This document shows, one piece after another, positions 44,201 through 50,675 of a DNA stretch of 64,000 bases (the stretch's first letter is position 1; each line of letters opens with the position of its first letter). The DNA comes from Phytopseudomonas dryadis (lineage in GTDB: Bacteria > Pseudomonadota > Gammaproteobacteria > Pseudomonadales > Pseudomonadaceae). The DNA lies in the NCBI RefSeq assembly GCF_004327355.1, contig NZ_QJUM01000001.1, positions 62,001-126,000 of the forward strand. The letters run 5' to 3'. A program made the position numbers and the translations under genes. Below the pieces are notes generated by a model. The model saw only the letters and a program-made list of their open reading frames with translations. It ran no database searches and had not been told where the DNA came from.

Positions 44201-44458
44201 GTTGGTCGCCTGGGACGACATGTAGAGCATGCCCTCGACGCCGACGATGGCCTGCTCCAGTGGCGAGGCCACGGTTTCGCCGATGACCTTGGGGTTGGCG
44301 CCGGGGAAGTCGGCCCTGACCACCACCGTGGGGGGCACCACTTCCGGGTATTCGCTGATCGGTAGCTGGAACAGCGAAATGGCGCCGCCGATCAGGATGA
44401 TCAGCGACAGAACCGCGGCGAAGATCGGCCGCTGAATGAAGAACTGGGAGAAGTTCAT
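41285..44458 (-). CDS. mexF: RND multidrug efflux permease, MexF type (1057 aa)
   Basis: The inner-membrane drug/proton antiporter of the tripartite pump. HAE1 features: MNFSQFFIQRPIFAAVLSLI, twelve predicted membrane helices, and the proton-relay aspartate pair in LAIGIVVDDAIVVVENVERN. The second-half motif CKNAILLVEFAKD is present. In P. aeruginosa MexEF-OprN exports chloramphenicol, fluoroquinolones, trimethoprim and quorum-sensing precursors. The 111-bp gap from mexE holds two hairpins. Confidence 0.95.
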   Translation of the reverse strand: MNFSQFFIQRPIFAAVLSLIILIGGAISLFQLPISEYPEVVPPTVVVRADFPGANPKVIGETVASPLEQAIVGVEGMLYMSSQATNDGRMTLTITFALGTNLDTAQVQVQNRVTRTMPTLPTEVQRLGVTVDKASSDMTMVVHLTSPNDAYDMLYLSNYAALNIKDELSRLDGVGDVQLFGLGDYSMRVWLDPDKVASRGLTASDVVNAIREQNRQVAAGSLGAPPAAGDNSFQLSINTQGRLVTEEEFENIVIRAGENGEITRLRDIARIELGSNQYALRSLLNNKPAVAMPIFQRPGSNAIAISDAVRERMAELKQSFPQGVDYEIVYDPTIFVRGSIEAVVHTLLEAIVLVVLVVILFLQTWRASIIPLAAVPVSLIGTFAVMHMFGFSLNALSLFGLVLAIGIVVDDAIVVVENVERNIGLGKTPVEATKQAMKEVTGPIVATALVLCAVFVPTAFISGLTGQFYQQFALTIAISTVISAFNSLTLSPALAAVLLKGHHEPKDRFSRLLERLFGRWLFNPFNRVFERASHGYVGSVRRILRGSGIALVVYAGLMGLTYLGFASTPSGFVPPQDKQYLVAFAQLPDAASLDRSEAVIKRMSDIAARYPGVENTIAFPGLSINGFTNSPNSGIVFVALKDFGQRKDESLSANAIAAELNAQFSEIQEAYIAIFPPPPVMGLGTIGGFRVQLQDRANLGYEELYRQTQNIIAKSQNVPELAGLFTSYQVNVPQVEADIDREKAKTHGVAIDEIFDTMQVYLGSLYANDFNRFGRTYQVNVQADQQFRLEAEQIGQLKVRNNRGEMVPLSTFVKVSDSAGPDRVMHYNGFITAEINGAAAPGYSSGQAEAAMARLLREELPNGMSFEWTELTYQQILAGNTALFVFPLCVLLAFLVLAAQYESWSLPLAVILIVPMTLLSAIAGVILAGSDNNIFTQIGLIVLVGLACKNAILLVEFAKDKQEEGMDRVAAVLEACRLRLRPILMTSFAFIMGVVPLVLSSGAGAEMRHAMGVAVFSGMLGVTFFGLLLTPVFYVLIRSFVEKREAKKAARLQEVQA

Positions 44459-44492
44459 CGGGTTTGTCCTTTACATGACGGGCACAGTCCAG

Positions 44493-44562
44493 CCTTCCCC
44501 CCGTTGCGGGGGAGAAGGTGTCGGTTACGGCAGGGGTTCGCGGGCAGCGCGCTGCTGCCCGC
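44493..44562 (-). repeat. Two hairpins in the mexE-mexF spacer
   Basis: CCTTCCCC...GGGGGAGAAGG pairs across 44493-44517, and GCGGGCAGC/GCTGCCCGC (9 bp, 5-base loop) lies at 44540-44562, immediately after the mexE stop. No T-run follows, so this looks like an attenuating or mRNA-processing structure rather than a full terminator. Confidence 0.7.
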
Positions 44563-44569
44563 AACGGCG

Positions 44570-45802
44570 TTACTTCAGGCTGAGGTTCAAGGACTCGGCC
44601 CTGGCGGCGGAACGGCTGCTGGCCAAGGCCTGGCGCTGACGTTCCAGAGCGGCGAGCGTGTCGTCGTCGGCCATGGGCACCGACTGCGGGTCGACCGTGG
44701 AGCCGGGCATCGCCCGCTGCAGGCCGTTGACCACGATGCGTTCGCCCTTGGCCAGGCCATGGCGCACGATACGCAAGCCTTCGAGCTTCGGCCCCAGCTC
44801 GACCGAACGGTAGACCACCGTGTTGTCGTCGCCGAGCACCAGGACGTACTTCTTGCCCAGGTCGGTACCGACGGCGGCATCCTGGATCAGGGTGGCGTCG
44901 TAGGTATCGCTGCCCACCAGCTTGAGCCTGGCATACAGCCCCGGGGTGAAGCGGCCATCGCGATTGTCGAATACCGCACGGCCGCGGATGGTGCCGGTCT
45001 GCGGGTTGACCTGGTTATCCAGGAAGTCCAGCTGGCCGAGGTGCGGGTGACCGGTCTCGCTGGAGAGCCCGAGGTACACGGGGCTCTTGCCGCGCGTGTC
45101 GTGGCCGGCCTGGCGGGCCAGTTCGACGTACTTGAGGAATGCGCGCTCGTCGGCATCGAAATAGGCGTACACCCTGTCGGTGGAGACCACCGAGGTGAGC
45201 AGCGACTGACTGGCGGTGACCAGGTTGCCGGCGGTAACCTCGGCACGGCTGACGCGGCCGTCGATGGGCGCAGTCACCCGGGTGAAACTGAGGTTGAGGC
45301 GGGCGTTGTCCAGTTCGGCCTGAATCCCGGCGACCTCGGCCTGGGCCTCCTGGGCCGCGCTGCTGCGGGCATCGGCCAGTTCGGTGGAAATGGCGTTGCT
45401 CTGGCGCAGGCGTTCGCCACGGCGGGCCTCGCTGACGGTGCGGGTCTGGTTGGCGCGGGCCTGCTGCAACTGGGCCTCGAGGCGTTTGACCTCGGCCTGG
45501 AAGGGGCGGGGGTCGATCTGGAATAGCAGATCGCCTTTCTTCACCAGGGCGCCTTCGGCGAAACTCACCTGATCGATGAAGCCCGAAACCCGTGGTCGGA
45601 TCTGCACCGACTCGGGCGCCTCCAGGCGACCGGTGAACTCGTCCCATTCGTTGAGCGGCTGCTCGATGACTTCGGCCACGCTGACTTTCGCCGCCGGCGT
45701 CTGCTGCTGGGTAACGTCCTGGTTCTTGTCACAGGCGGCGAGCACCAACAGCGCCGCCAGCGCGAGGGGAAATTGCCAGAGTTTTGGGTTGGTCCGTTGC
45801 AT
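44570..45802 (-). CDS. mexE: RND efflux periplasmic adaptor, MexE type (410 aa)
   Basis: A membrane-fusion protein linking MexF to OprN. Signal peptide with lipobox VLAAC (acylated C24), then the lipoyl halves (RPRVSGFIDQVSFAEGALVKKGDLLFQIDPRPF and TRVTAPIDGRVSRAEVTAGNLV) around a coiled-coil hairpin (residues about 100-165), and a beta-barrel. The start at 45802 (MQRTNPKLW) removes a longer in-frame extension without similarity. The promoter region upstream carries MexT-like sites. Confidence 0.94.
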   Translation of the reverse strand: MQRTNPKLWQFPLALAALLVLAACDKNQDVTQQQTPAAKVSVAEVIEQPLNEWDEFTGRLEAPESVQIRPRVSGFIDQVSFAEGALVKKGDLLFQIDPRPFQAEVKRLEAQLQQARANQTRTVSEARRGERLRQSNAISTELADARSSAAQEAQAEVAGIQAELDNARLNLSFTRVTAPIDGRVSRAEVTAGNLVTASQSLLTSVVSTDRVYAYFDADERAFLKYVELARQAGHDTRGKSPVYLGLSSETGHPHLGQLDFLDNQVNPQTGTIRGRAVFDNRDGRFTPGLYARLKLVGSDTYDATLIQDAAVGTDLGKKYVLVLGDDNTVVYRSVELGPKLEGLRIVRHGLAKGERIVVNGLQRAMPGSTVDPQSVPMADDDTLAALERQRQALASSRSAARAESLNLSLK

Positions 45803-45884
45803 GATTTGCGATCCGCCAAGAGGTTTTACGAATGGGCGGAGTCTGCTGCGAGCGCTGCTCGGGAACGAATCGAACGCCGCGAAG

Positions 45885-45943
45885 GTGACTATCATCGAGA
45901 ATGATGATGTTTCATCGCAGGATTATCGATAGGACGCTATCGA
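45885..45943 (-). promoter_or_regulatory. Candidate MexT operators upstream of mexE
   Basis: On the minus strand, ATCA-N5-CTCGAT-N4-GTCAC at 45885-45908 matches 11 of 15 positions of the published MexT box ATCA-N5-GTCGAT-N4-ACYAT as I remember it. Farther upstream, 45926-45943 is a perfect inverted repeat TCGATAG-GACG-CTATCGA. They lie about 83 and 124 bases before the mexE ATG. Confidence 0.5.
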
Positions 45944-46006
45944 ACTATTCTGCAAATGGCTGAACACCCCTGCGGGCGCGGCGTGCACGCCATCCTGCGA
46001 GAGCTG

Positions 46007-46924
46007 TCAGTCGAGGCTGTCGGGATCACCGAAGAACATCTGGATACGCGAGCGCAGCCAGCGTTCGGCCGGATCGTTGTCCTGGGCGCCACGCCAGGCC
46101 ATGGACATCTCGAAGGCGTCGCACTCGAAGGGCAGGTCTTCGGCACGCAGGCCGCCAGCGGCGGTCAGGGTCGCCGCGGTGTAGTCGGGTACCACGGCAA
46201 TCAGATCCGTGCCCGACAGCAGGGTGCCCAGGCCATTGAACTGGGGCACCGCCAGCACCACCTTGCGGGTGCGGTCGAAGCGCGCCAGCTGGTCGTCGAT
46301 GAAACCGTTGAGGTCGCCGGCGAAGGACACCATGGCATGGGGACGGGCACAGTAGTCGTCCATGCTCAGGGTGCCGGGAGCGGCGTCGGCGCGCAGCAGC
46401 TTGGGTTTGCTGCGGCGCAGGGTCTTGCGCTTGGCGTTGGCCGGCAGCTCCTCGGTGTAGCTCACGCCAACGGAAATTTCCCCGGATGCCAGCAGGTTGG
46501 GCATCAGCAGGTAGTTGGCCCGGCGTACCACCAGGACCACGCCGGGCGCCTCGGAGCGCAGGCGACGGAGCAGGGCGGGGAGCAGGGCGAATTCGACGTC
46601 GTCGGACAGGCCGATACGGAATACCGCCGTGCTGGTCGCCGGATCGAACGCCGCGGCGCGGCTGACGGCGGTGGAAATGGAGTCCAGCGCCGGCGAGAGC
46701 AGGGCGAAGATCTCCTGGGCCCGCGCGGTGGGTTCCATGCTACGGCCGGTACGCACGAACAGGGGATCATCGAACAGATTGCGCAGCCGTGAGAGCGCCG
46801 CGCTGATGGCTGGCTGGCCGAGAAACAGTTTCTCCGCGGCCCGGGTCACGCTGCGCTCATGCATCAGCGTTTCGAAGACGATCAGCAGGTTGAGGTCGAG
46901 GCGACGCAGGTCGTTGCGGTTCAT
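46007..46924 (-). CDS. mexT: LysR-type activator MexT (305 aa)
   Basis: Activates mexEF-oprN. An N-terminal winged helix (MNRNDLRRLDLNLLIVFETL, SVTRAAEKLFLGQPAISAALSRLR) and a LysR sensor domain that reads almost like P. aeruginosa MexT from memory (VEFALLPALLRRLR, VRRANYLLMPNLLASGEISVGVSY, SMAWRGAQDNDPAERWLRSRI). The frame is intact. At 46813-46820 there is a single CGGCCAGC (minus strand), the site that is duplicated in strains with inactive mexT. The start at 46924 gives the family length. Confidence 0.95.
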   Translation of the reverse strand: MNRNDLRRLDLNLLIVFETLMHERSVTRAAEKLFLGQPAISAALSRLRNLFDDPLFVRTGRSMEPTARAQEIFALLSPALDSISTAVSRAAAFDPATSTAVFRIGLSDDVEFALLPALLRRLRSEAPGVVLVVRRANYLLMPNLLASGEISVGVSYTEELPANAKRKTLRRSKPKLLRADAAPGTLSMDDYCARPHAMVSFAGDLNGFIDDQLARFDRTRKVVLAVPQFNGLGTLLSGTDLIAVVPDYTAATLTAAGGLRAEDLPFECDAFEMSMAWRGAQDNDPAERWLRSRIQMFFGDPDSLD

Positions 46925-47125
46925 CCGGTTACCATAGGGTGAGCGTGCCCGGACGGAAAACCGAGTGCACTTGCCAGAGCGAGACGCTAATGAGCCTTCG
47001 CCGCCAATAGTACGAGCACTCGGGCGAATTAGGAAAGACACGCGTAGCGCGTTGCCGTTCCGGTAAGGGTTGCGCTGGAACGGCGGCGCCCCCGACAATA
47101 TACCCACACGTATCCGCAGGCCTTT

Positions 47126-47149
47126 ATCACTGCTAGGCATGAAGACTAT
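47126..47149 (+). promoter_or_regulatory. Candidate MexT operator upstream of mexS
   Basis: ATCA-N5-AGGCAT-N4-ACTAT has both outer blocks of the MexT box exactly spaced (11 of 15 positions). It overlaps a CTATCGA (47146-47152) shared with the mexE upstream palindrome. Facing GTCGATA lies at 47190-47196. It sits in the 311-bp mexT-mexS gap, 87 bases before the mexS ATG. Confidence 0.45.
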
Positions 47150-47235
47150 CGACCGGGGCGGGTGGTGTTGCTTGCGCGCAGCGGATAGAGTCGATAACCA
47201 GTGAAGTGTCAATCCGTGATCAGTTGAGGTTAGCG

Positions 47236-48252
47236 ATGTCCCGCATGATCCGTTTCCATAAGTTCGGCGACGCCGACGTACTCCAGTGCGAAGAGTTGCC
47301 AACCCCTACCCCGGGAGCGGGGGAGGTACTGGTACGCGTCCAGGCCGTCGGCCTGAGCTGGGGCGACGTGCTGTGGCGCCAGAATCTGGCGTCCGAAGAA
47401 GCCAAGCTGCCTTCTGGAGTCGGCGCCGAACTGGCCGGTATCATCGAGGCCGTGGGCGAGGGCGTGGACGACCTCGAGGTCGGCACCGCCGTGGCGGCGT
47501 TCCCGGCCAGCACGCCCAATCGTTATCCCGCCTGGGGCGATCGCGTGCTGATGCCGCGTTATGCCCTGACGCGCTACCCGGATGTGCTTTCGCCCGAGGA
47601 AGCCAGCATCCATTATTCCGGCCTGCTGTTCGCCTACTTCGCCATGGTCGATCTGGCCAAGCTCAAGCCCGGACAGCACGTGCTGATCACCGAGGCCAGC
47701 CACTGCCTGGCGCCGCAATCGGTGCAACTGGCCAAGGCCCTAGGCGCCAATGTCATCGCTTCGACCAGCGTCGCCGACAGCCGCGCCTTTCTGCGCGAGC
47801 TGGGCGCCGACAAGATCATCTTCACCGAAGAGCAGGATCTGGTGCTGGAGGTCGAGCGCTACACGGAAGGCAAGGGCGCCGAGATCATCCTCGACCATTG
47901 CGCCGGCCAGCAGTTGAAGCTGCTCGGCGATGTCGCCGCGACCCGCGGCAAACTGATCCTGTACGGCATCAACGGCGGTAACGATGCGGCATTCCCTGCG
48001 TGTGCAGCGTTCAAGAAGCACCTGCAGTTCTTCCGCCACTGCGTGCTGGACTTCACCGGTCACTCGGAGCTGGGCATCGAGCAGGACTGCGCGGCGGTGC
48101 AGCGTGCGTTGCAGCACATCAATCAGCTGACCGCCGACCGTCTGCTCACGCCGCGTATCGACAAGGTGTTCGCTTTCGAAGACTTCGTCGAGGCCCATCG
48201 CTACATGGAGACCGGCCCCGAGAGTGGGCGCGTGGTGCTGACGCTGGAGTGA
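47236..48252 (+). CDS. mexS: MexS-type MDR-family quinone oxidoreductase (338 aa)
   Basis: A zinc-free medium-chain dehydrogenase. MIRFHKFGDADVLQCEELPTPTPGAGEVLVRV is the typical N terminus; the NADPH domain has HVLITEASHCLAPQSVQLAKALGANVIAS, where the usual GAAGGVG loop is altered to EASHCLAP. In P. aeruginosa MexS detoxifies electrophilic metabolites, and its loss activates MexT. Divergent from mexT, as there. GAGG lies before the ATG at 47236. Confidence 0.92.
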   Translation: MSRMIRFHKFGDADVLQCEELPTPTPGAGEVLVRVQAVGLSWGDVLWRQNLASEEAKLPSGVGAELAGIIEAVGEGVDDLEVGTAVAAFPASTPNRYPAWGDRVLMPRYALTRYPDVLSPEEASIHYSGLLFAYFAMVDLAKLKPGQHVLITEASHCLAPQSVQLAKALGANVIASTSVADSRAFLRELGADKIIFTEEQDLVLEVERYTEGKGAEIILDHCAGQQLKLLGDVAATRGKLILYGINGGNDAAFPACAAFKKHLQFFRHCVLDFTGHSELGIEQDCAAVQRALQHINQLTADRLLTPRIDKVFAFEDFVEAHRYMETGPESGRVVLTLE

Positions 48253-48277
48253 TCGCGCAGGAGCGCCCAGCCGAATG

Positions 48278-48310
48278 AAAAAAGCCCGGTGTGAGCACCG
48301 GGCTTTTTTT
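48278..48310 (+). terminator. Terminator of mexS
   Basis: A near-ideal hairpin: AAAAAAGCCCGGTG, loop TGAG, CACCGGGCTTTTTTT. It begins 25 bases after the mexS stop. Confidence 0.96.
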
Positions 48311-48510
48311 GGGGTGACATTTCCCTATGTCCTGGCCGGAGCATGCCACACTCTCTGTGAAGGTTTCGTGAAGAAGCCCGCATGAATCATAGGCAGAAGA
48401 GCGCAGTAGACGGATCGCGTACATCGCCTACAGTCATCTGATGGGGCCAAAGAACCGGGCCCCGTAGCCAGGCAAGAACGGGCGAGCTTTTTCCTTACGG
48501 AGTGTTCTCC

Positions 48511-48759
48511 ATGCCAGTACAGTCCAAAGCACCTGCGTTCGTTCACACCAGCAGAAGCGGTTCACGCCATGTGCAACTCGAGTTCATCTGGGCCGATAGC
48601 CTGGGTGGAGCGGCCCAAGCCGTCATCGCCACCTTCAGCGATGACAGCGGCAGAACGCTCAAGCGGTTCACCCTGCAGGGGCCGTTCAGCGAGCCGGGCA
48701 GCGCCCGCGATGCCGCGTTGGCCCGGGCAACGGCCTGGTTCGACCACGGCCGCGAATGA
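48511..48759 (+). CDS. Small hypothetical protein (82 aa)
   Basis: I do not recognise it. It starts ATG with GGAG eight bases upstream, ends 16 bases short of the converging gntR, and has codon use like its neighbours. MPVQSKAPAFVHTSRSGSR is followed by alternating strands (HVQLEFIWADSL, QAVIATFSDDSGRTLKRFTLQGPF) and a C-terminal helix. No signal peptide or membrane segment. The 200-bp gap upstream has one GGGGCC...GGGCCCC hairpin near 48443-48463 and probably its promoter. Confidence 0.6.
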   Translation: MPVQSKAPAFVHTSRSGSRHVQLEFIWADSLGGAAQAVIATFSDDSGRTLKRFTLQGPFSEPGSARDAALARATAWFDHGRE

Positions 48760-48775
48760 GCGCGGCAGGCCCCGG

Positions 48776-49801
48776 TCAACTGCTTTCGCGTACGCGTAAT
48801 TCGAAGCCGAGGTCGACTCTGGAGGCGCCTGGCTGGCCATCCAGCAGGCTCAGCAGCAGGGCGGCGGCCTTGCTGCCCACTTCGGCTCGCGGCGTATGGA
48901 TGGAGGTGAGTCTGGGGACGGTGTGGGCGGAGGCGGGCAGGTCGTTGAAACCCACCAGCGCCACCTGTTCCGGAACCGCCAGCCCGGCACGTTGCGCCTC
49001 GAACAGGGCGCCCTGGGCCAGGTCGTCGTTGCAGAAGAAGATACCGTCGACATCGGGGTGGCGCTGCATCAGTTCCTGGAACAGCTGGCCACCCAGGCCG
49101 ATGGACGAGGGCAGGGGATGCAACAGCTCCAGCGCCGGATCGTAGACGCCGGCCGCCTGCAGTGCCCGGCGAAAGCCCTCGGCGCGCTGCATGACCCGCG
49201 GGTCCAGCTGGGCGGCTATGTAGGCGAGCCGGCGGCGATTGCTTTGCAGCAGGTGCTGCGCCGCCGCTTCACCGGCGGCCTCCTGGGAAAATCCGACACA
49301 GGAAATACCGGGAGCCGTGCTCAGTTCCATCATGTGTACGCAGGGCATCCGGCTGGCATTGAGCAGGTGCCGCGCGCCCTCGGTGCGATCGAAACCGGTC
49401 AGCAGCATGCCCATGGGCCGATAGGGCAGGTAATTGCGGATCAGCCGTTCTTCTTCCTCACGGCAGTAGTGGTAATCGCCAATCAGCACCTCGATGCCGC
49501 GCGGACGCATGACGGCGTGAATCGCGTCGAGGGTTTCGATGAACAGCTGATTGGACAGGGAAGGGATCAGCACCACCACCGACGAGCTATGGGCAGAAGC
49601 CAGGGTGCGCGCCGCCGGGTTGACCACGTAGCCAAGCTGCTGCGCTGCCTCGCGCACCCGCTCGGCCAGTTCCGGGTTCACCGTGGCCACCCCGCGCAAC
49701 GCCCGCGACGCGGTGATCGCGGAAACTCCGGCGAGGCTCGCGACCTCCGCCAGGGTGGGCATGCCGGTGGTGCGGGAACGGTTACGCGTCGGAGACTTCA
49801 T
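48776..49801 (-). CDS. gntR: LacI-family gluconate repressor GntR (341 aa)
   Basis: Represses gluconate uptake and kinase genes. LacI-type HTH (MPTLAEVASLAGVSAITASRALRG, residues about 14-37, then hinge NPAARTLAS) and a periplasmic-binding-like sensor domain (VVVLIPSLSNQLFIETLDAI, DGIFFCNDDLAQGALFEAQR). The start at 49801 (MKSPTRNRS) is chosen over the longer frame because the latter covers the operator at 49835. Divergent from gntK; the 181-bp gap has two operators. Confidence 0.93.
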   Translation of the reverse strand: MKSPTRNRSRTTGMPTLAEVASLAGVSAITASRALRGVATVNPELAERVREAAQQLGYVVNPAARTLASAHSSSVVVLIPSLSNQLFIETLDAIHAVMRPRGIEVLIGDYHYCREEEERLIRNYLPYRPMGMLLTGFDRTEGARHLLNASRMPCVHMMELSTAPGISCVGFSQEAAGEAAAQHLLQSNRRRLAYIAAQLDPRVMQRAEGFRRALQAAGVYDPALELLHPLPSSIGLGGQLFQELMQRHPDVDGIFFCNDDLAQGALFEAQRAGLAVPEQVALVGFNDLPASAHTVPRLTSIHTPRAEVGSKAAALLLSLLDGQPGASRVDLGFELRVRESS

Positions 49802-49834
49802 GGCAAGGCTTGTCAAGGGTGTTGTTTGCTGTTT

Positions 49835-49850
49835 AAGGTAGCGCTGTCTC
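49835..49850. promoter_or_regulatory. GntR operator 1 (gntR side)
   Basis: AAGGTAGCGCTGTCTC is an imperfect palindrome centred on AGCGCT, 34 bases before the gntR ATG. It fits the AAG-N-TAGCGCT pattern I recall for P. aeruginosa GntR and suggests autoregulation. Confidence 0.65.
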
Positions 49851-49950
49851 TGAGGCTTGGCAAATGTTGCACAGGCCTCGAGCACCTGAAACTGGCGCAT
49901 AAAAGTTACAACATCCGAAGCCGCTGTCTTGCTGAAGGGTCATTCTTCCA

Positions 49951-49966
49951 AAGACAGCGCTGTCTT
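49951..49966. promoter_or_regulatory. GntR operator 2 (gntK side)
   Basis: AAGACAGCGCTGTCTT is a perfect 16-base palindrome 17 bases before the gntK ATG, so a bound repressor would block transcription initiation or early elongation. An isolated half site (CGCTGTCTTG) lies at 49922-49931. Confidence 0.78.
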
Positions 49967-49982
49967 CCGCTGGAGGTGCTGC

Positions 49983-50516
49983 ATGGATATTCCGACCACC
50001 GCCCTGGTCATCATGGGCGTCTCCGGGTGTGGCAAGAGCTGCGTCGGAGAGTCAATCGCCCAGCGCGTCGGTGGCTTTCTCATCGAAGGCGACCAGTTCC
50101 ACCCGCCCGCCAACATCGAAAAGATGCGCGCCGGCATTCCCCTCACCGATGCCGATCGCGCCGATTGGCTCGCCCGCCTGGGCGAGGAGCTCGCCGCCGC
50201 GCTGAATACGCACGGCCGCCCGCTGCTGACCTGTTCGGCGCTCAAGCGCACATACCGCGAGCGACTGCGCCAGGCCGTTCCCGGGCTGGGTTTCGTGTTT
50301 CTCGAACTGACGCCGGAGGAGGCCGCGAAGCGGGTGGCCAATCGCCCGGGGCATTTCATGCCGGCGAGCCTGATCGACAGTCAGTTCGCCACGCTCGAAC
50401 CGCCTCATGACGAGGCCGCGACCCTGGTTCTCGACGCGACCCTGCCCGTGGAGACGCTGAGCCAGCGGGCTGCGCAGTGGTGGCTCGGCTCGAATCCACG
50501 CTTCGGACAGACCTGA
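49983..50516 (+). CDS. gntK: Gluconokinase (177 aa)
   Basis: Phosphorylates gluconate to 6-phosphogluconate, the entry to the Entner-Doudoroff pathway. P-loop GVSGCGKS (residues 12-19), substrate region EGDQFHPPANIEKMRAGIPLTDADRADWL, and CSALKRTYRERLR, all family hallmarks. The start at 49983 follows TGGAGG. Confidence 0.95.
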   Translation: MDIPTTALVIMGVSGCGKSCVGESIAQRVGGFLIEGDQFHPPANIEKMRAGIPLTDADRADWLARLGEELAAALNTHGRPLLTCSALKRTYRERLRQAVPGLGFVFLELTPEEAAKRVANRPGHFMPASLIDSQFATLEPPHDEAATLVLDATLPVETLSQRAAQWWLGSNPRFGQT

Positions 50517-50570
50517 GGTAATACTGCCCGCAGCAACGCTTCTCCCATAACAAAGACAATTGGAGGCGAC

Positions 50571-50675
50571 ATGTCCCGCATGAATCATCCCCAACAGGTT
50601 CGTCACACGAACGCCAAAAAACACTTGGTAATCGCCAGGCCGCTCACCCAGTGCGGAGGGGCCAGCCATGAATGA
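50571..50675 (+). CDS. Possible 34-codon leader ORF before gntP
   Basis: An ATG with a strong TTGGAGG six bases upstream opens a 34-codon frame (MSRMNHPQQVRHTNAKKHLV and on) whose stop overlaps the gntP start by 8 bases. I know no homologue. It may simply couple translation of gntP to ribosomes coming from gntK, or be a chance frame. Confidence 0.35.
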   Translation: MSRMNHPQQVRHTNAKKHLVIARPLTQCGGASHE

